Below are positions 52,664 through 61,997 of a DNA stretch of 64,000 nt, piece by piece. The number at the start of each line of letters is the position of its first letter. Positions within the stretch are counted from its first letter, which is position 1. Under the pieces are notes generated by a model that saw only the letters and a list, made by a program, of their open reading frames with translations, was not told the origin of the DNA and did no database searches. The translations under genes and the position numbers were made by a program. Source of the stretch: Cephalopachus bancanus (Eukaryota > Chordata > Mammalia > Primates > Tarsiidae); contig JAPVLO010000895.1 in assembly GCA_027257055.1 (NCBI GenBank), positions 186,001-250,000 of the forward strand. The letters are read 5' to 3'.

Positions 52664-52990
52664 TAAATTTTCTCACTAGGTTTTCCAGGCTGCTCTCAAA
52701 TCACTCAACTCGGACCATCCTCTCAGCCTGGGCTTCCCAAACTGCTATATGGACACAGGGTTTCCATTTGGTTTACATCCTGGTCATCCTGCCTAGTCTT
52801 GAACTCTGGCCCTGAGGTGAACCTCCCACTGAGGTTGGCCCACAACCATGGCTTTCTGGGTTTTGTTTGGGGTCGAGGTGGGGGTTTGCTATGGTGTCCA
52901 GCCTTTTTTCAAGCTCCTGGGCTCTGGCCATCTTCCTGGTTCAGCCTCCCGAGTACTGAGGAGAGAGGCGTGAGACGCTCAGCCATCCCT
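52664..52990 (-). mobile_element. Unit 13 module A: antisense SINE with a duplicated arm
   Basis: It begins with CTCACTAGG and a 7SL-type arm read antisense (CCAGGCTGCTCTCAAATCAC, then GGCTTCCCAAACTGC). A second antisense arm follows (GTCGAGGTGGGGGTTTGC to GAGGCGTGAGACGC). The two arms together are longer than a normal dimer and are separated by CTTCACC-type sequence, so the module is a rearranged SINE. In most units the CTCACTAG at its start looks like a splice acceptor. Confidence 0.8.
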
Positions 52991-53227
52991 GACCCCTCAA
53001 AGGTTTGAAAGTCATGCCATTCTTTTCCCCAAGGTGGCACCTGGGAGGAGCAAGCAGGTCCACCCTGGGGAATGAGGCCGGTGTTGGGGTGGGAGCCCTG
53101 GTGGAGATACGCACCTTACAAGCTGCTTATTCTGGAAAGGGTACAATGCGCAATCCCAGCCACCCTCTCCTGGGTCCCAGGTCGTCAGAAGAGAGTTGAC
53201 CTCAAAGTGGAGCCCCGAGAGGGCTGT
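52991..53227 (+). repeat. Unit 13 module B: non-SINE segment
   Basis: About 235 bp with no SINE resemblance that I can see. It starts with GGTTTGAAAGTCATGCC and ends in CGAGAGGGCTGTGGAG. It is conserved in order and length in all units that keep it. I do not recognise its origin. Confidence 0.75.
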
Positions 53228-53526
53228 GGAGGGTGGGCAAAGGGACTCATGCCTGTCATCCTGGTGCTCTGCGAGGCCAAGACGAGAGGATGCCCTGAAT
53301 CCCCATGTTCGAGACCAGCCCGGGCACCTTGGTGAGAACTCGTTTCTACAAGAAGCCAAAAAATTAGCCGAATGTGGTGGTGCATGCCTGTCGTTCTGGC
53401 CACAAGGGAGTTCATGGCAGAAAGATTGCTGGAGCACAGCTGGTGGAGGCTGTGGTGGCCGAGTGATGGCCCCTTCATTCCGGCGTGAGCTAGAGAGCCA
53501 GACCCAGACTCAAAATAATAATATCA
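53228..53526 (+). mobile_element. Unit 13 module C: sense SINE with AAT tail
   Basis: A dimeric 7SL-type SINE. ACTCATGCCTGTCATCC stands at the A-box region, TTCGAGACCAGCC at the B box, ACAAGAAGCCAAAAAATTAG in the linker, and the right arm ends with AGACTC followed by AATAATAAT. The tail passes into a CAC-rich stretch (53527-53548). It lacks the shortened left arm of the young subfamily and is older. Confidence 0.85.
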
Positions 53527-53548
53527 ACCACCAGCACCACCACAACCA

Positions 53549-53854
53549 CAGACGAGGCTCAGGGGTTCAGCCTGGCATCCCAGACCTTCAGAGGCCCAGG
53601 CAACTGGATGGCCTGAGCCTTCGGGTTTGACACCAGCCCAGAACACGGGGCAGGACCTCGTCTCGGCCATCAAAAATAAATTCAAAAATTAGCCAGGTGT
53701 TTGTGGCGAAGTCCTGTGGTTCCAGCCACTTGATGGGCTGAGGTGGGAAGATTGCCTGAGCCTGACAGATGGAGTCTGCAGTGGCCGTGAGAGTACCCCT
53801 GCACTCCGGGCTGGGCGACAGAGGAGGATTCTGGCTCCAAATAATAATAATAAT
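53549..53854 (+). mobile_element. Unit 13 module D: second sense SINE with AAT tail
   Basis: A second dimeric SINE in the same direction as C. GGCTCAGGGGTTCAGCC lies at the 5' end, a weakened B box (GGTTTGACACC) follows, and AAAATAAATTC is the linker. The right arm closes with TGGCTCC and AATAATAATAATAA. C and D are similar enough to have recombined in unit 6. Confidence 0.85.
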
Positions 53855-53897
53855 CACCATCACCATCACCACCACCACCACCACCACCACCACCCCT
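53855..53897 (+). repeat. CAC/CAT trinucleotide run after module D, unit 13
   Basis: CACCATCACCAT then a pure CAC run of about 10 repeats ending CACCCC. In unit 8 the provirus inserted in the corresponding position. Confidence 0.92.
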
Positions 53898-54299
53898 GCC
53901 ACACAGCGCGAGCAGTCACACTCAGGGATTGGAGAGGAAAGGGCAGTCTTTGCTCTGTCATTCACAGGAGGTTTCAAAGGTGGCCACTGGGCAGGTCCCT
54001 CCCATGCCTTCAGCCATGTGCACCAGAAGGCCTGCCTTCACCCTCCACACTCATGTCCAACAGCAAAGATGTGTGTGAGTTCACAGAACAGATGGCCTCA
54101 AGGTAGGGTGGCTGTTGGGCACAGAGCAATAAAGTCAGTCTGGCAATGCTGCAGCCAGTCCAGATCCAGTCGCCCTCTCTGCCACCTTCAGGTAGGGGGA
54201 GGACCCCTTCCTCTCCAAATGCTCCATTGTCAACCACTCATGCAGACCCTTCCCTGGGAAGCCCTGGATGCCTGTCCTGATGCACATCAGAGGCGTCTT
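53898..54299 (+). repeat. Unit 13 module E: non-SINE segment
   Basis: About 400 bp starting CCTGCCACACAGCG and ending GAGGCGTC. It has no SINE similarity that I can see and no recognised gene. On the minus strand, related open frames of about 70 to 130 codons with shared residues (such as HECGGWRQAFWGTWPKA) recur in this module in many units, but they start and stop at different places. I treat them as non-coding unless a substitution test says otherwise. Confidence 0.75.
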
Positions 54300-54582
54300 T
54301 TTTTGTCACCGAAGTCTCCTTTGGCTGGGTTGGGGCACAGCTGCACGATCGTGGCTCCCAAGGCCTCAACCTGTGGGACTCAGGCTGTCTTCCCGCCTTG
54401 GACCCTGAGCAAACAGGACTCCAGGGGCCACCACGCCTAACACAGTTTTGGGGACCTCTCTCTGAGATGAGGTCTGGCCATGTTGATCAGGCTAATATCC
54501 GGCCCCTGAGCTCAGGCAGACTCCTGCATCAGCCTCCCAGAGCACGAGGCTGACAGCCATTAGCCATGGTGCCCAGCCTGGA
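54300..54582 (-). mobile_element. Unit 13 module F: antisense SINE
   Basis: It starts with a T run and GTCACCGAAGTCTCC, the antisense of the right-arm end. GGGCCACCACGCCTAACAC marks the middle and GTGCCCAGCCTGG the 5' end. It is a full dimer in reverse orientation to C and D, so C-F and D-F can also pair as inverted repeats. Confidence 0.83.
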
Positions 54583-54789
54583 CCCGCGCATTCTGTTGGT
54601 GGAGGTGATGCAAAGGAATACCCTGGGATGGAGCCACTGCATCCGGTGTATCCAGGACTGCATGCAAGACCACATGCGACTCCAATGTTTGCCTTCTGGA
54701 GAGTGATGAGGTCTCGCTATGTGGCCCAGGCTGGTATCAAACTACCAGGATCCAGTGGTCCCCCACCTTGGCCTCCCAAAGCCACAACC
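54583..54789 (-). mobile_element. Unit 13 module G: antisense SINE fragment
   Basis: Part of a SINE in reverse orientation. GAGGTCTCGCTATGTGGCCC and GGCCTCCCAAAGCC are its clear antisense left-arm parts. The upstream 130 bp (GATGCAAAGGAATACCC and following) are too diverged to assign. Two of the recurrent deletions in the array (units 1, 2 and unit 11b) start in this module. Confidence 0.7.
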
Positions 54790-54907
54790 CGAATATCTGC
54801 TGATACACCGTGTTTCAGGAACTCTAGGCCCAAGCCTGGGGACTTCTTCCCAAATGATCTTTGTCTGTTCACTATGATCCCAACTCCATGAACAAATGGA
54901 TGCTCTT
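54790..54907 (+). repeat. Unit 13 module H: non-SINE linker
   Basis: About 120 bp, starting with GAATATCTGCTGATACACCG and ending CAAATGGATGCTCTTCC just before the T run of module I. It is AT-richer than its surroundings and conserved in full units. Origin not recognised. Confidence 0.75.
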
Positions 54908-55244
54908 CCTTTTTTTTTCCTTTTATCCTTTTTTCTTTTAGTAGGATTCTCATTCCATGGCACATGCTGGAGGGCTCACTCCATGGCATATGCTGGAGGG
55001 CTGTGGCTCTCTCCAGGGCCAAACAGCCTCAGCCCACAGGGTTCTGGCAATCTTTCCCCAGCCTTTTGAGAATCCAGAATGACAAGTATGCACCAGCATG
55101 CCCAGCTCATTTAATATGGAGGGCAGAGACAAGGAATCGCTTAGTTTCCCGAGTGTTTCTTGGCCTGTGGGCATGGGACGGCTGCTGGCCTTGGTCTCCA
55201 AAGGGGTTAGGATGACAAGGCTGAGCCCCGAGCCCAGACTCGAT
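54908..55244 (-). mobile_element. Unit 13 module I: antisense SINE
   Basis: A T-rich tail complement (54908-54940) then an antisense dimer ending at 55244 with AGCCCAGACTCGATC. A 26-bp direct duplication of CCATGGCAC/TATGCTGGAGG sequence lies at 54955-55006. Its 5' end faces module J across about 20 bp, giving a long imperfect inverted repeat. Confidence 0.85.
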
Positions 55245-55264
55245 CTTTCCTCAAAAATCACCAG

Positions 55265-55560
55265 ACAGCCTGGCATGGCGGCCCATGCCTGGAATCCCAG
55301 CACTCTGGGAGGCTGAAGCAGGAGGATGGCTGGAGCCCAGGAGTCCAAGGGCCATGCAGGGAAACCCCATCTCCAGATCCATCCAAACAGGGCTCTGGGT
55401 TCTAGGTGCCCATTGTCCTGGCCACTCCGCAGGCTGAGGCGGGAGGTTTGTCAGAACCCATAATTTTGAGGCTGATGGTTACCGATGGTCATGTTCCTGG
55501 GCCCCAGTCTGGGCCACCAAATCAGACCCTGTCTCCAAAAGCATCGGGACTGTACACAGA
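55265..55560 (+). mobile_element. Unit 13 module J: sense SINE
   Basis: A sense dimer from AGCCTGGCATGGCGGCCC to CTGTCTCCAAAAGCATCGG. Its tail is short and carries a fixed TACACAGA end rather than a microsatellite. It is the only SINE in the unit whose right-arm end keeps the standard AGACCCTGTCTCC. With I it forms the inverted pair. Confidence 0.85.
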
Positions 55561-55898
55561 TTCTAAACTGCACATGGTGTGTTCACAGAGTGACTGACTT
55601 TAGAGCCAGAAAAAATGGGATTGAGGGGGCAGAAATGTCCCCAGGTGACTGATGTGTCCCTGGCCTTTCTTGGTGGAAGGTCCTCATTGATGAGTCGGAA
55701 GATTGGCCTGCCTTGGGCACATTTCTCACCTCGGAGAGGAGAGCCGACAGAACCCCAGTCAGGGAGCCTTGGGAACTCCCACATCAAAGTGGGGGCAGCC
55801 ATTGGGGAGGTTGGAGCTATAAGGTGCCGAGCTTGGAGGACCCCACATTTGGGCAGCGGGGGAAAGGATTGAGTGCAGAAAGTTTGCAGGATAATGGA
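55561..55898 (+). repeat. Unit 13 module K: non-SINE segment before the tract
   Basis: About 340 bp from TTCTAAACTGCACATGG to GCAGGATAATGGATTTC. It holds the partly palindromic GACTTTAGAGCCAG, a CCCCAGGTGACTG that in other units reads CCCCAGGTGAGG (a splice-donor-like match), and GGGGCACATTTCTCACC-type sequence. No gene recognised. It is always followed by the pyrimidine tract. Confidence 0.75.
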
Positions 55899-55941
55899 TT
55901 TCTTTCTTTTGTTCCTTTTCTTTCTTTCTTTCTTTCTTTCT

Positions 55942-56001
<60 letters not shown>

Positions 56002-59000
56002 TTCTTTCTAACTTTCTTTTCTTTCCTCTCTAGGTTGCCCAGACTGCACTGAAACTGCACAACTTGGGCCATTCTGTGGGCCTGGGCCTCCCTAACTGCT
56101 GCCATCACAGGCTTTCCATTTGGCTAACATCCTGGTCTTCCTGCCTGGTCTTGAACTCTGGCTTGGAGGCAATCCTCCCACTGATGACTGCCCTCAACCA
56201 AGGTTTACTGGGTTTTGCTTGGAGTCGAGGTGGGTGCTTGCTATTGGTGTCCAGCCTGGTCTTCAGTTACTGGGCTCTAGTATTCTTCCCGTTTCAGCCT
56301 CCCCACATGCCAAGAAAACACGCATGAATTGCCCGGTTGTCCCAGTCACACTGGGTGTGTAAGACTCAAGCCCTCCCTTTCCAGAGGCAGCCCCTGGGAG
56401 GAGTGAACAGGTCCACACTGGGGAATGAGGCATGAGGAGGGGTGGGAACCACAGCAAAGACACACACATGCGCCAGGCTCTCCCTCAGGTGAGGGGTCAG
56501 CAGGCGAATCTGGATGCCCTGTCCTGGGTCTTGGTTCATCAGAAGGGAATGGGTCACGTGGTGGGGCCTCGAGAGGGGTGTATAGGCTGGGAGCATGGGC
56601 TCACTTTTGTCATCCCTGCACTCTGGAAGTCTGAGGCAAGAGGGTGGTCTGTGCCCCCGGGTTCAAGACCAGCCCGGGCACCTTGGCAAGACATCTCCAC
56701 AAGAAGCCAAAAAAAATGAGCCAAGCTTGGTAGCACAGGTCTTTCTTTTCAGCCAATCAGGAACTGTCGGTGGAAGCCCCTTGGCTGAAAGCAGGCCCCT
56801 GTTCTCCAGTCTGGGCTGCAGAATTGGACTCCGACTCAGAATAATAATACCAACCACCCCCCACCACCACATCAACAGGCCATGCTCAGGGGCTCAGACT
56901 GACATCCTGGCCCTTGAGAGGCCCAGGTGAGTGGACGGCCTGAGCCTACGGTTTTGACACTATTCTGCAACATGGGGAAAACCTCGTCTCGGTCATCAAA
57001 AATAAATCCAAAGATTAGCCAGGTGTGGTGGAGCAGTCCTGTGGTTCCAGCAACTCGAGGGGCCAAGGGTGGGGAACCACCTGAGCCAGGCAGGTGGTGT
57101 CCACTGTAACTGTGAGCATGCCCTTGCTCTCTGACCAGAAAGACAGGGCAGGATACCGACCCCAAATAATAATCACCATCACCACCACCACCCCTGACAC
57201 CCAGAGCAAGGAATCACCCTCAGGGATGGGAGAGGAAAAGGCACTTTCTAGTTTGTCGTATGCAAGGGGTTTCAAAGGTGACCACCAGGCACGTCTGTCC
57301 TGTGCCTTTGGCCATGCACCCCAGAAGGCCAGCCTCCATCCTCCACACTCATGCCCCATGGCAAAGACCCATGTGAGCTCCCAGAACAGACTGCCCCAAG
57401 TTAGGGTGGCTGACGGGTACAGAGGGATCAATGCAGTTTGTAAAGGCTGCAGCTAACCCTGTTTCTGGTAGCCTGGTCTGCCACCATCATGCCGGGGGAG
57501 GTCCCCTTCCTTTCCTGATTACTCCGTCATCCCCCACCCACCTGGAACTTTCCCTGGGGAGCCGTGGTCACCAATCGTGGTGAATATGGGAGGCTACCTT
57601 TTTTTTTACCATAATCACTGTAGGCTGGGCTATGGCAAAGTGACTGGATCGTGGCCCTTGACCTGCAGAGCTTAGGCGGTCATCCTGCCTCGGCCCCTGA
57701 GCAGTCGGGACTCTGGTGGCCATCACGCCTGACTTTATTTTTGGGATCACTAGCCGAGATGAAGTCTGGCAGTGTTGCCCGGGCTGGTCGTCGGCCCCTT
57801 GGCTCAGGCAACCTCACACTTGGCATCGAAGGTCATGGGTCTGACGGCCATGAACCACGGTGGCTGGCCTTGACACACAAGTTCTATCATCATGTTCAAG
57901 CAAAGGAACACTACGGGACAGAGGCCACCACATTCCATTAAACCACCACCACGGGTTCTAGCACCCACGTCTCCAGTATTTGCGTTTCGGTGAGTGACAA
58001 GATCTCGCTAGGTGCCCCAGGCTGGTCTCAAAGTCCCGGGCTCTTTCAGTCCCCTGCCTTAGCCTTCCAAATCCACAGCTGCATTGTCTGCCAATCCACT
58101 GTCTTTCAGGAATTGTAGCCTAAGGCTGGGGACTCCTACCAAAATTATCTCTGTCTGTTCACTATGATCCCAACTCCATCCACAAATGGATGCTCTTCTA
58201 TTTGTTATATTTTTCCCTTTTTTTGAATTGGAGTCTCACTCTGTCGCCCAGAGTGGAAGGCAGTAGCTCTCTCCCAGCCACTGCAGACTTGGCCTGTCAG
58301 GGTCTGGTGAGACTTACCTCGGCCTTCTGAAGAGCCAGAATGACATGCACACACCACTACACCTGCTTCATTACTGATGGAGGTTAGAGACGAGATCTCT
58401 CCCAAGTGCCTGGGCAGGTCTTGGTCCGCAGGCTCGGACTGGCCGCTGGACTAGGTCTCCGAAATCACTGGGTTGATGAGGCTAAGCCCCCGGGCCCGGC
58501 CTCGTTTATTCTTCTAAATCGAACCAGAAGGCCTGAGCCGGTGGCTCACACCAGAAATCCCAGCGCTCTGGGAGGTTTAGGGGGAGGGATGGCTGGAGCC
58601 AAGGAGCCCAAGGCCAGTCCAGGCCACACAACAAGACCCTTTCTCTTCACCCATACAAACAGGGGTCTTGGGTTGAGGTGCCCGTCATCCCAGCCATTCC
58701 GAAAACTGAGGCAGGAGTATAGCCACAGTATGCGATTGTGAGGCTGGCTGCGAATGACGTTTGTGTCCCCAGGCCCCAGCCTGGGTCACAGAGCCAGACC
58801 CTGTCTCCAAAAAAATTTGAATTATACAAAGATTCTCAACTGTGCATGGTGTGTTCACAGGGCAACTGGCTTTAGAGCCAGGAAAAATGGGATTGGGGGG
58901 AAGAAATGTCCCCGAGTGAAGGATGTGTCCCTGGCATTTTTTGCATAAGGTCCTCATTGCCAAGTCGAAGGGTCAGCCTGCCTGGGGCACATTCTTCCCC

Positions 59001-59166
59001 TTGTAGAGAGAGCGGCAAGAACGCTGCCAGGGAGCCTCAGGAAATCCTGCACCAAAGGCTTGCAGCCATTGAGGGGGTTGGGACTGGAGGGTGGTGAGCA
59101 TGGGGACCCTCGTATGTTGGGGGCATGGGGGAAAGACTTAGGGAAGAAGGTTTACAGGAGAATGGA
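55899..59166 (+). repeat. Macrosatellite unit 14 (full form)
   Basis: A to K in order, with I at about 58210-58505 and J at about 58530-58835. The tract carries the longest CT dinucleotide run of the window. Confidence 0.87.
55900..56028 (+). repeat. TTTC and CT microsatellite, tract L of unit 14
   Basis: A CTTT block, then CT repeats from about 55942 to 55998, then CTTT again. It ends in CTCTCTAGG, so the acceptor-like AG is kept. Confidence 0.95.
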
Positions 59167-61905
59167 TTTCTTAGTTGACTTAAGTTTTCTTTCTTTCTTT
59201 CGTTCTTTCTTTTTTTCTCTTATCTTCCTTTTTTCCTTTTTTCCTACCTTCCTTTCTTCCTTCCTTCCTTTCTTTCTTTCTTACTTTCTTTTCTTTCTTT
59301 TTTTTTCTTTCCTCACAATGTTGCCCAGGCTGCTCTTAAACCACCCAAATAGAGACATCCTTTAGGCCTTTGCCTGCCATACTGCTGCGATTACAGGCTT
59401 TCCATTTGGTTGACATCCTGGTCCTCCTGCCTGGTCTTGAACCCTGGGCCGGAAGTGATCCTTCTGCCATGCCTCTGGTTTTGCTTGGGATCATGGAGGT
59501 GGCTTGCTATGGTGTCCAACCTGATCTCTAGCTCCCGGGCTCCAGCCATCTTCCCGCCTTGGCCTCCCAGACTACTGAGGAGACAGGCATGTGTTGCCAG
59601 GCCGTCCCTGCTCCCCTGATGATATGAGAGTCATGGCCTCCCTTTCCCAGAGGTAGCCCTTGTGAGGAGCATGCGGGTCCAACCCGGGGAATGAGGCTGG
59701 TGGAGGTGTGGGCACTCTGGTGGTGACATGCCCCTGTGTCAGTGGCTCTCCCCGGGGATGACTCGGCAGGTGACTATGGCCACCCTTAATGGGTTCCTGG
59801 GATATTGGAAGGCAGCGGGCCTTGTGATGGAGCCCGAGAGGGGTGTGGAGGCCAGCACAGGGACACAAGCCTGTTATCCCTGTGCTCTTGTATGCTGAGG
59901 CGAGAGGATGGCCTTAGCATCCAGGTTCAAGCCCAGCCCCAGAACCTTGGCGAGACCTCGTCTCTAGAAGCAGCCAAAAAAATGAGCCAAGTGTGGTGCC
60001 ACATGGCTGTCATTCTGGCACTCGGGAGGCCACGAAGGGAAGATTGCTGGAACCCAGCCGGTGGAGGCTGTGGTGGTTAAGAGCAGACCTCTGCGCTCTG
60101 GACTGTGTGACAGTGCAGGACTCTGACTCAGAATAATAATACCAACCACCACCACCACCACCAACACAGGCGGGGCTCAGGGACTCAGCATGGCATTGTG
60201 GCCCTTCAGAGGCCCAGGTGAGTGGACAGCCTGAGCCTGAGGATTCGACAAGCCCCAGGGACACTGGACAAGACCTCGTCTCAGCCATCAAAATTAAATC
60301 CAAATATTAGCCAAGTGTGGTGGCTCAGGCCTGTGGTTCCAGTCACTAGGGGGACCAAGGCATGAGGATCGCCTGAACTCAGCAGGTGGAGTCCGTGGTG
60401 GCCATGAGCATGCCCCTGCATTCTGCTAGTTGACAGAGCATGATTCTGACTCCAAATAGTAATAATCACCACCCCCACCACCACGGCCACCCAACGCGAG
60501 GAGTCATCCTCAGGGATGGGAGAGGAAAAGGCACTTTCCAGCCTATCGTACATAGGATATTTCAAAGGAGACCACGGGGCATGTTCATCCCACGCATTTG
60601 GCCATGCGCCCCAGAAAGCCTGCCTCCACCCTCCAGACTTGTTCCCCAAGGCAAAGACACCTGTGAGCTCACTGAAGAGAGGGCCACCCGTTAGGGTGGC
60701 CTATGGGAAAAGAGCGATCAAGGCAATTCGGCAATGCTGCGGTCAGCCCTGGTACCAGTTCCCCAGTCTGCCACCTTCAGCCATGGTGAGGGCCCCTTCC
60801 TCTCCTGATCACTCCATAATCCCTCTCCCATGCAGACTTTTCACTGGGGATGCATGTCGTTATGCATGTGGGAGGCGTCTTTTTTGTCACCTGAGTCTTC
60901 GTGGGCCAGGTTGGGGTGCAGCGGCACGATAGTAGCTCCTGGGGCTTCGACGTATGGGGCTCAGAGTCGGCATCTCACTCCATCGCCCAGGCTGCAGAGT
61001 GATGGATCGCTCCCAGCCACCACAGACTAGGCCTACAGGGCTCTGGTGAGCCTTGCCCTGGCCTTCCAAGGAGACTGAAAACAGGTGCACACCACCATGC
61101 CTGGCTCATTTGTGATGGAGGGTAGAGATGAGGTCTCACTTAGTTGCCCGAGAGGGTCTTGGTCTATGGGTTCGGGAGGCCACTGGCCTTCACCTACCAA
61201 AGCAGTGAGATGATGAAGCTGAGTGCCCGAGTCCAGCCTCGATACTTCATCAAAAATGAAACAGAAGCACTGACACGGTGGCCCATGCCTGGAATCTCAG
61301 CACTTTGAGAGTCTGAGGTGGGAAGATGGCTGGTGCCCAGGAGCCTAAGGTCAGCTGGGGCCATCAGGGAGAGCCCGTATCCACACCCATCCAAAAAGTG
61401 GCTCTGGGATCAAGGTGCCCATTTTCCTAGCCACTCAGTAGGCTAATGCAGGAGGATTGCCAAAGCATGTGATTTCGAGGCTGGTGCTGAACGAGGGTAG
61501 TTTCCCTGGGCTCCAGCCTGGACCACAGACCCAGACACTGTCTCCAAAAACTTCAGAATCGTTCACAGATTCTCAACTGCGCATGGTTAGTTCACAGGGC
61601 AAATGGCTTTAGAGCCAGGAAAAATGGAATTGGGGGGCAGAGAAATGTCTGCAGGTGAGGGAAGTGTCCCTGGCCTTCCTTGGTGGAAGGTCCTCATTGC
61701 TGAGGGTGGACCAGCCTGCCTAGTGCACATTTCTCCCCCAAAGGAGGAGAGCCTCGGGAACCTGGTCAGGGAGCCTTGGGAACTCCCGCACCAAAGGGTC
61801 GGCCATTGGGGGCCGTTGGGGTGGGAATTGCCGAGTTTGGGGGACCCTCATATGTGGGGGTGTAGGGTGGAAGACCTGAGGGCTGATGGTATACAGGAGA
61901 ATGGA
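59167..61905 (+). repeat. Macrosatellite unit 15 (deletion from F into I)
   Basis: L to E are present. In F, at about 60961-60968, the sequence jumps to the start of the SINE body of I (CATCTCACTCCATCGCCC). The rest of F, all of G and H and the T tail of I are missing, about 550 bp. The bases TCAG are shared by both sides of the junction. I (to about 61245), J (61265-61575) and K follow. The AG after the tract is lost (CTCACAATG). Confidence 0.83.
59187..59311 (+). repeat. Mixed pyrimidine microsatellite, tract L of unit 15
   Basis: Irregular CTTT, CCTT and T-run blocks. It is preceded by a short non-repeat stretch (TTAGTTGACTTAAG, 59171-59184) that resembles the start of tract L in unit 9. 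Confidence 0.9.
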
Positions 61906-61911
61906 TTTCCT

Positions 61912-61960
<49 letters not shown>

Positions 61961-61961
61961 T

Positions 61962-61997
<36 letters not shown>

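Larger units (their letters stand above)
52601..55898 (+). repeat. Macrosatellite unit 13 (full form, used as the reference unit)
   Basis: A complete unit of about 3.3 kb with no young SINE and no large deletion. Its modules are listed separately below and serve as the map for all other units. Similarity to the neighbouring full units is high but clearly imperfect along the whole length, with many CG to TG or CA differences, as in old methylated DNA. Confidence 0.9.
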
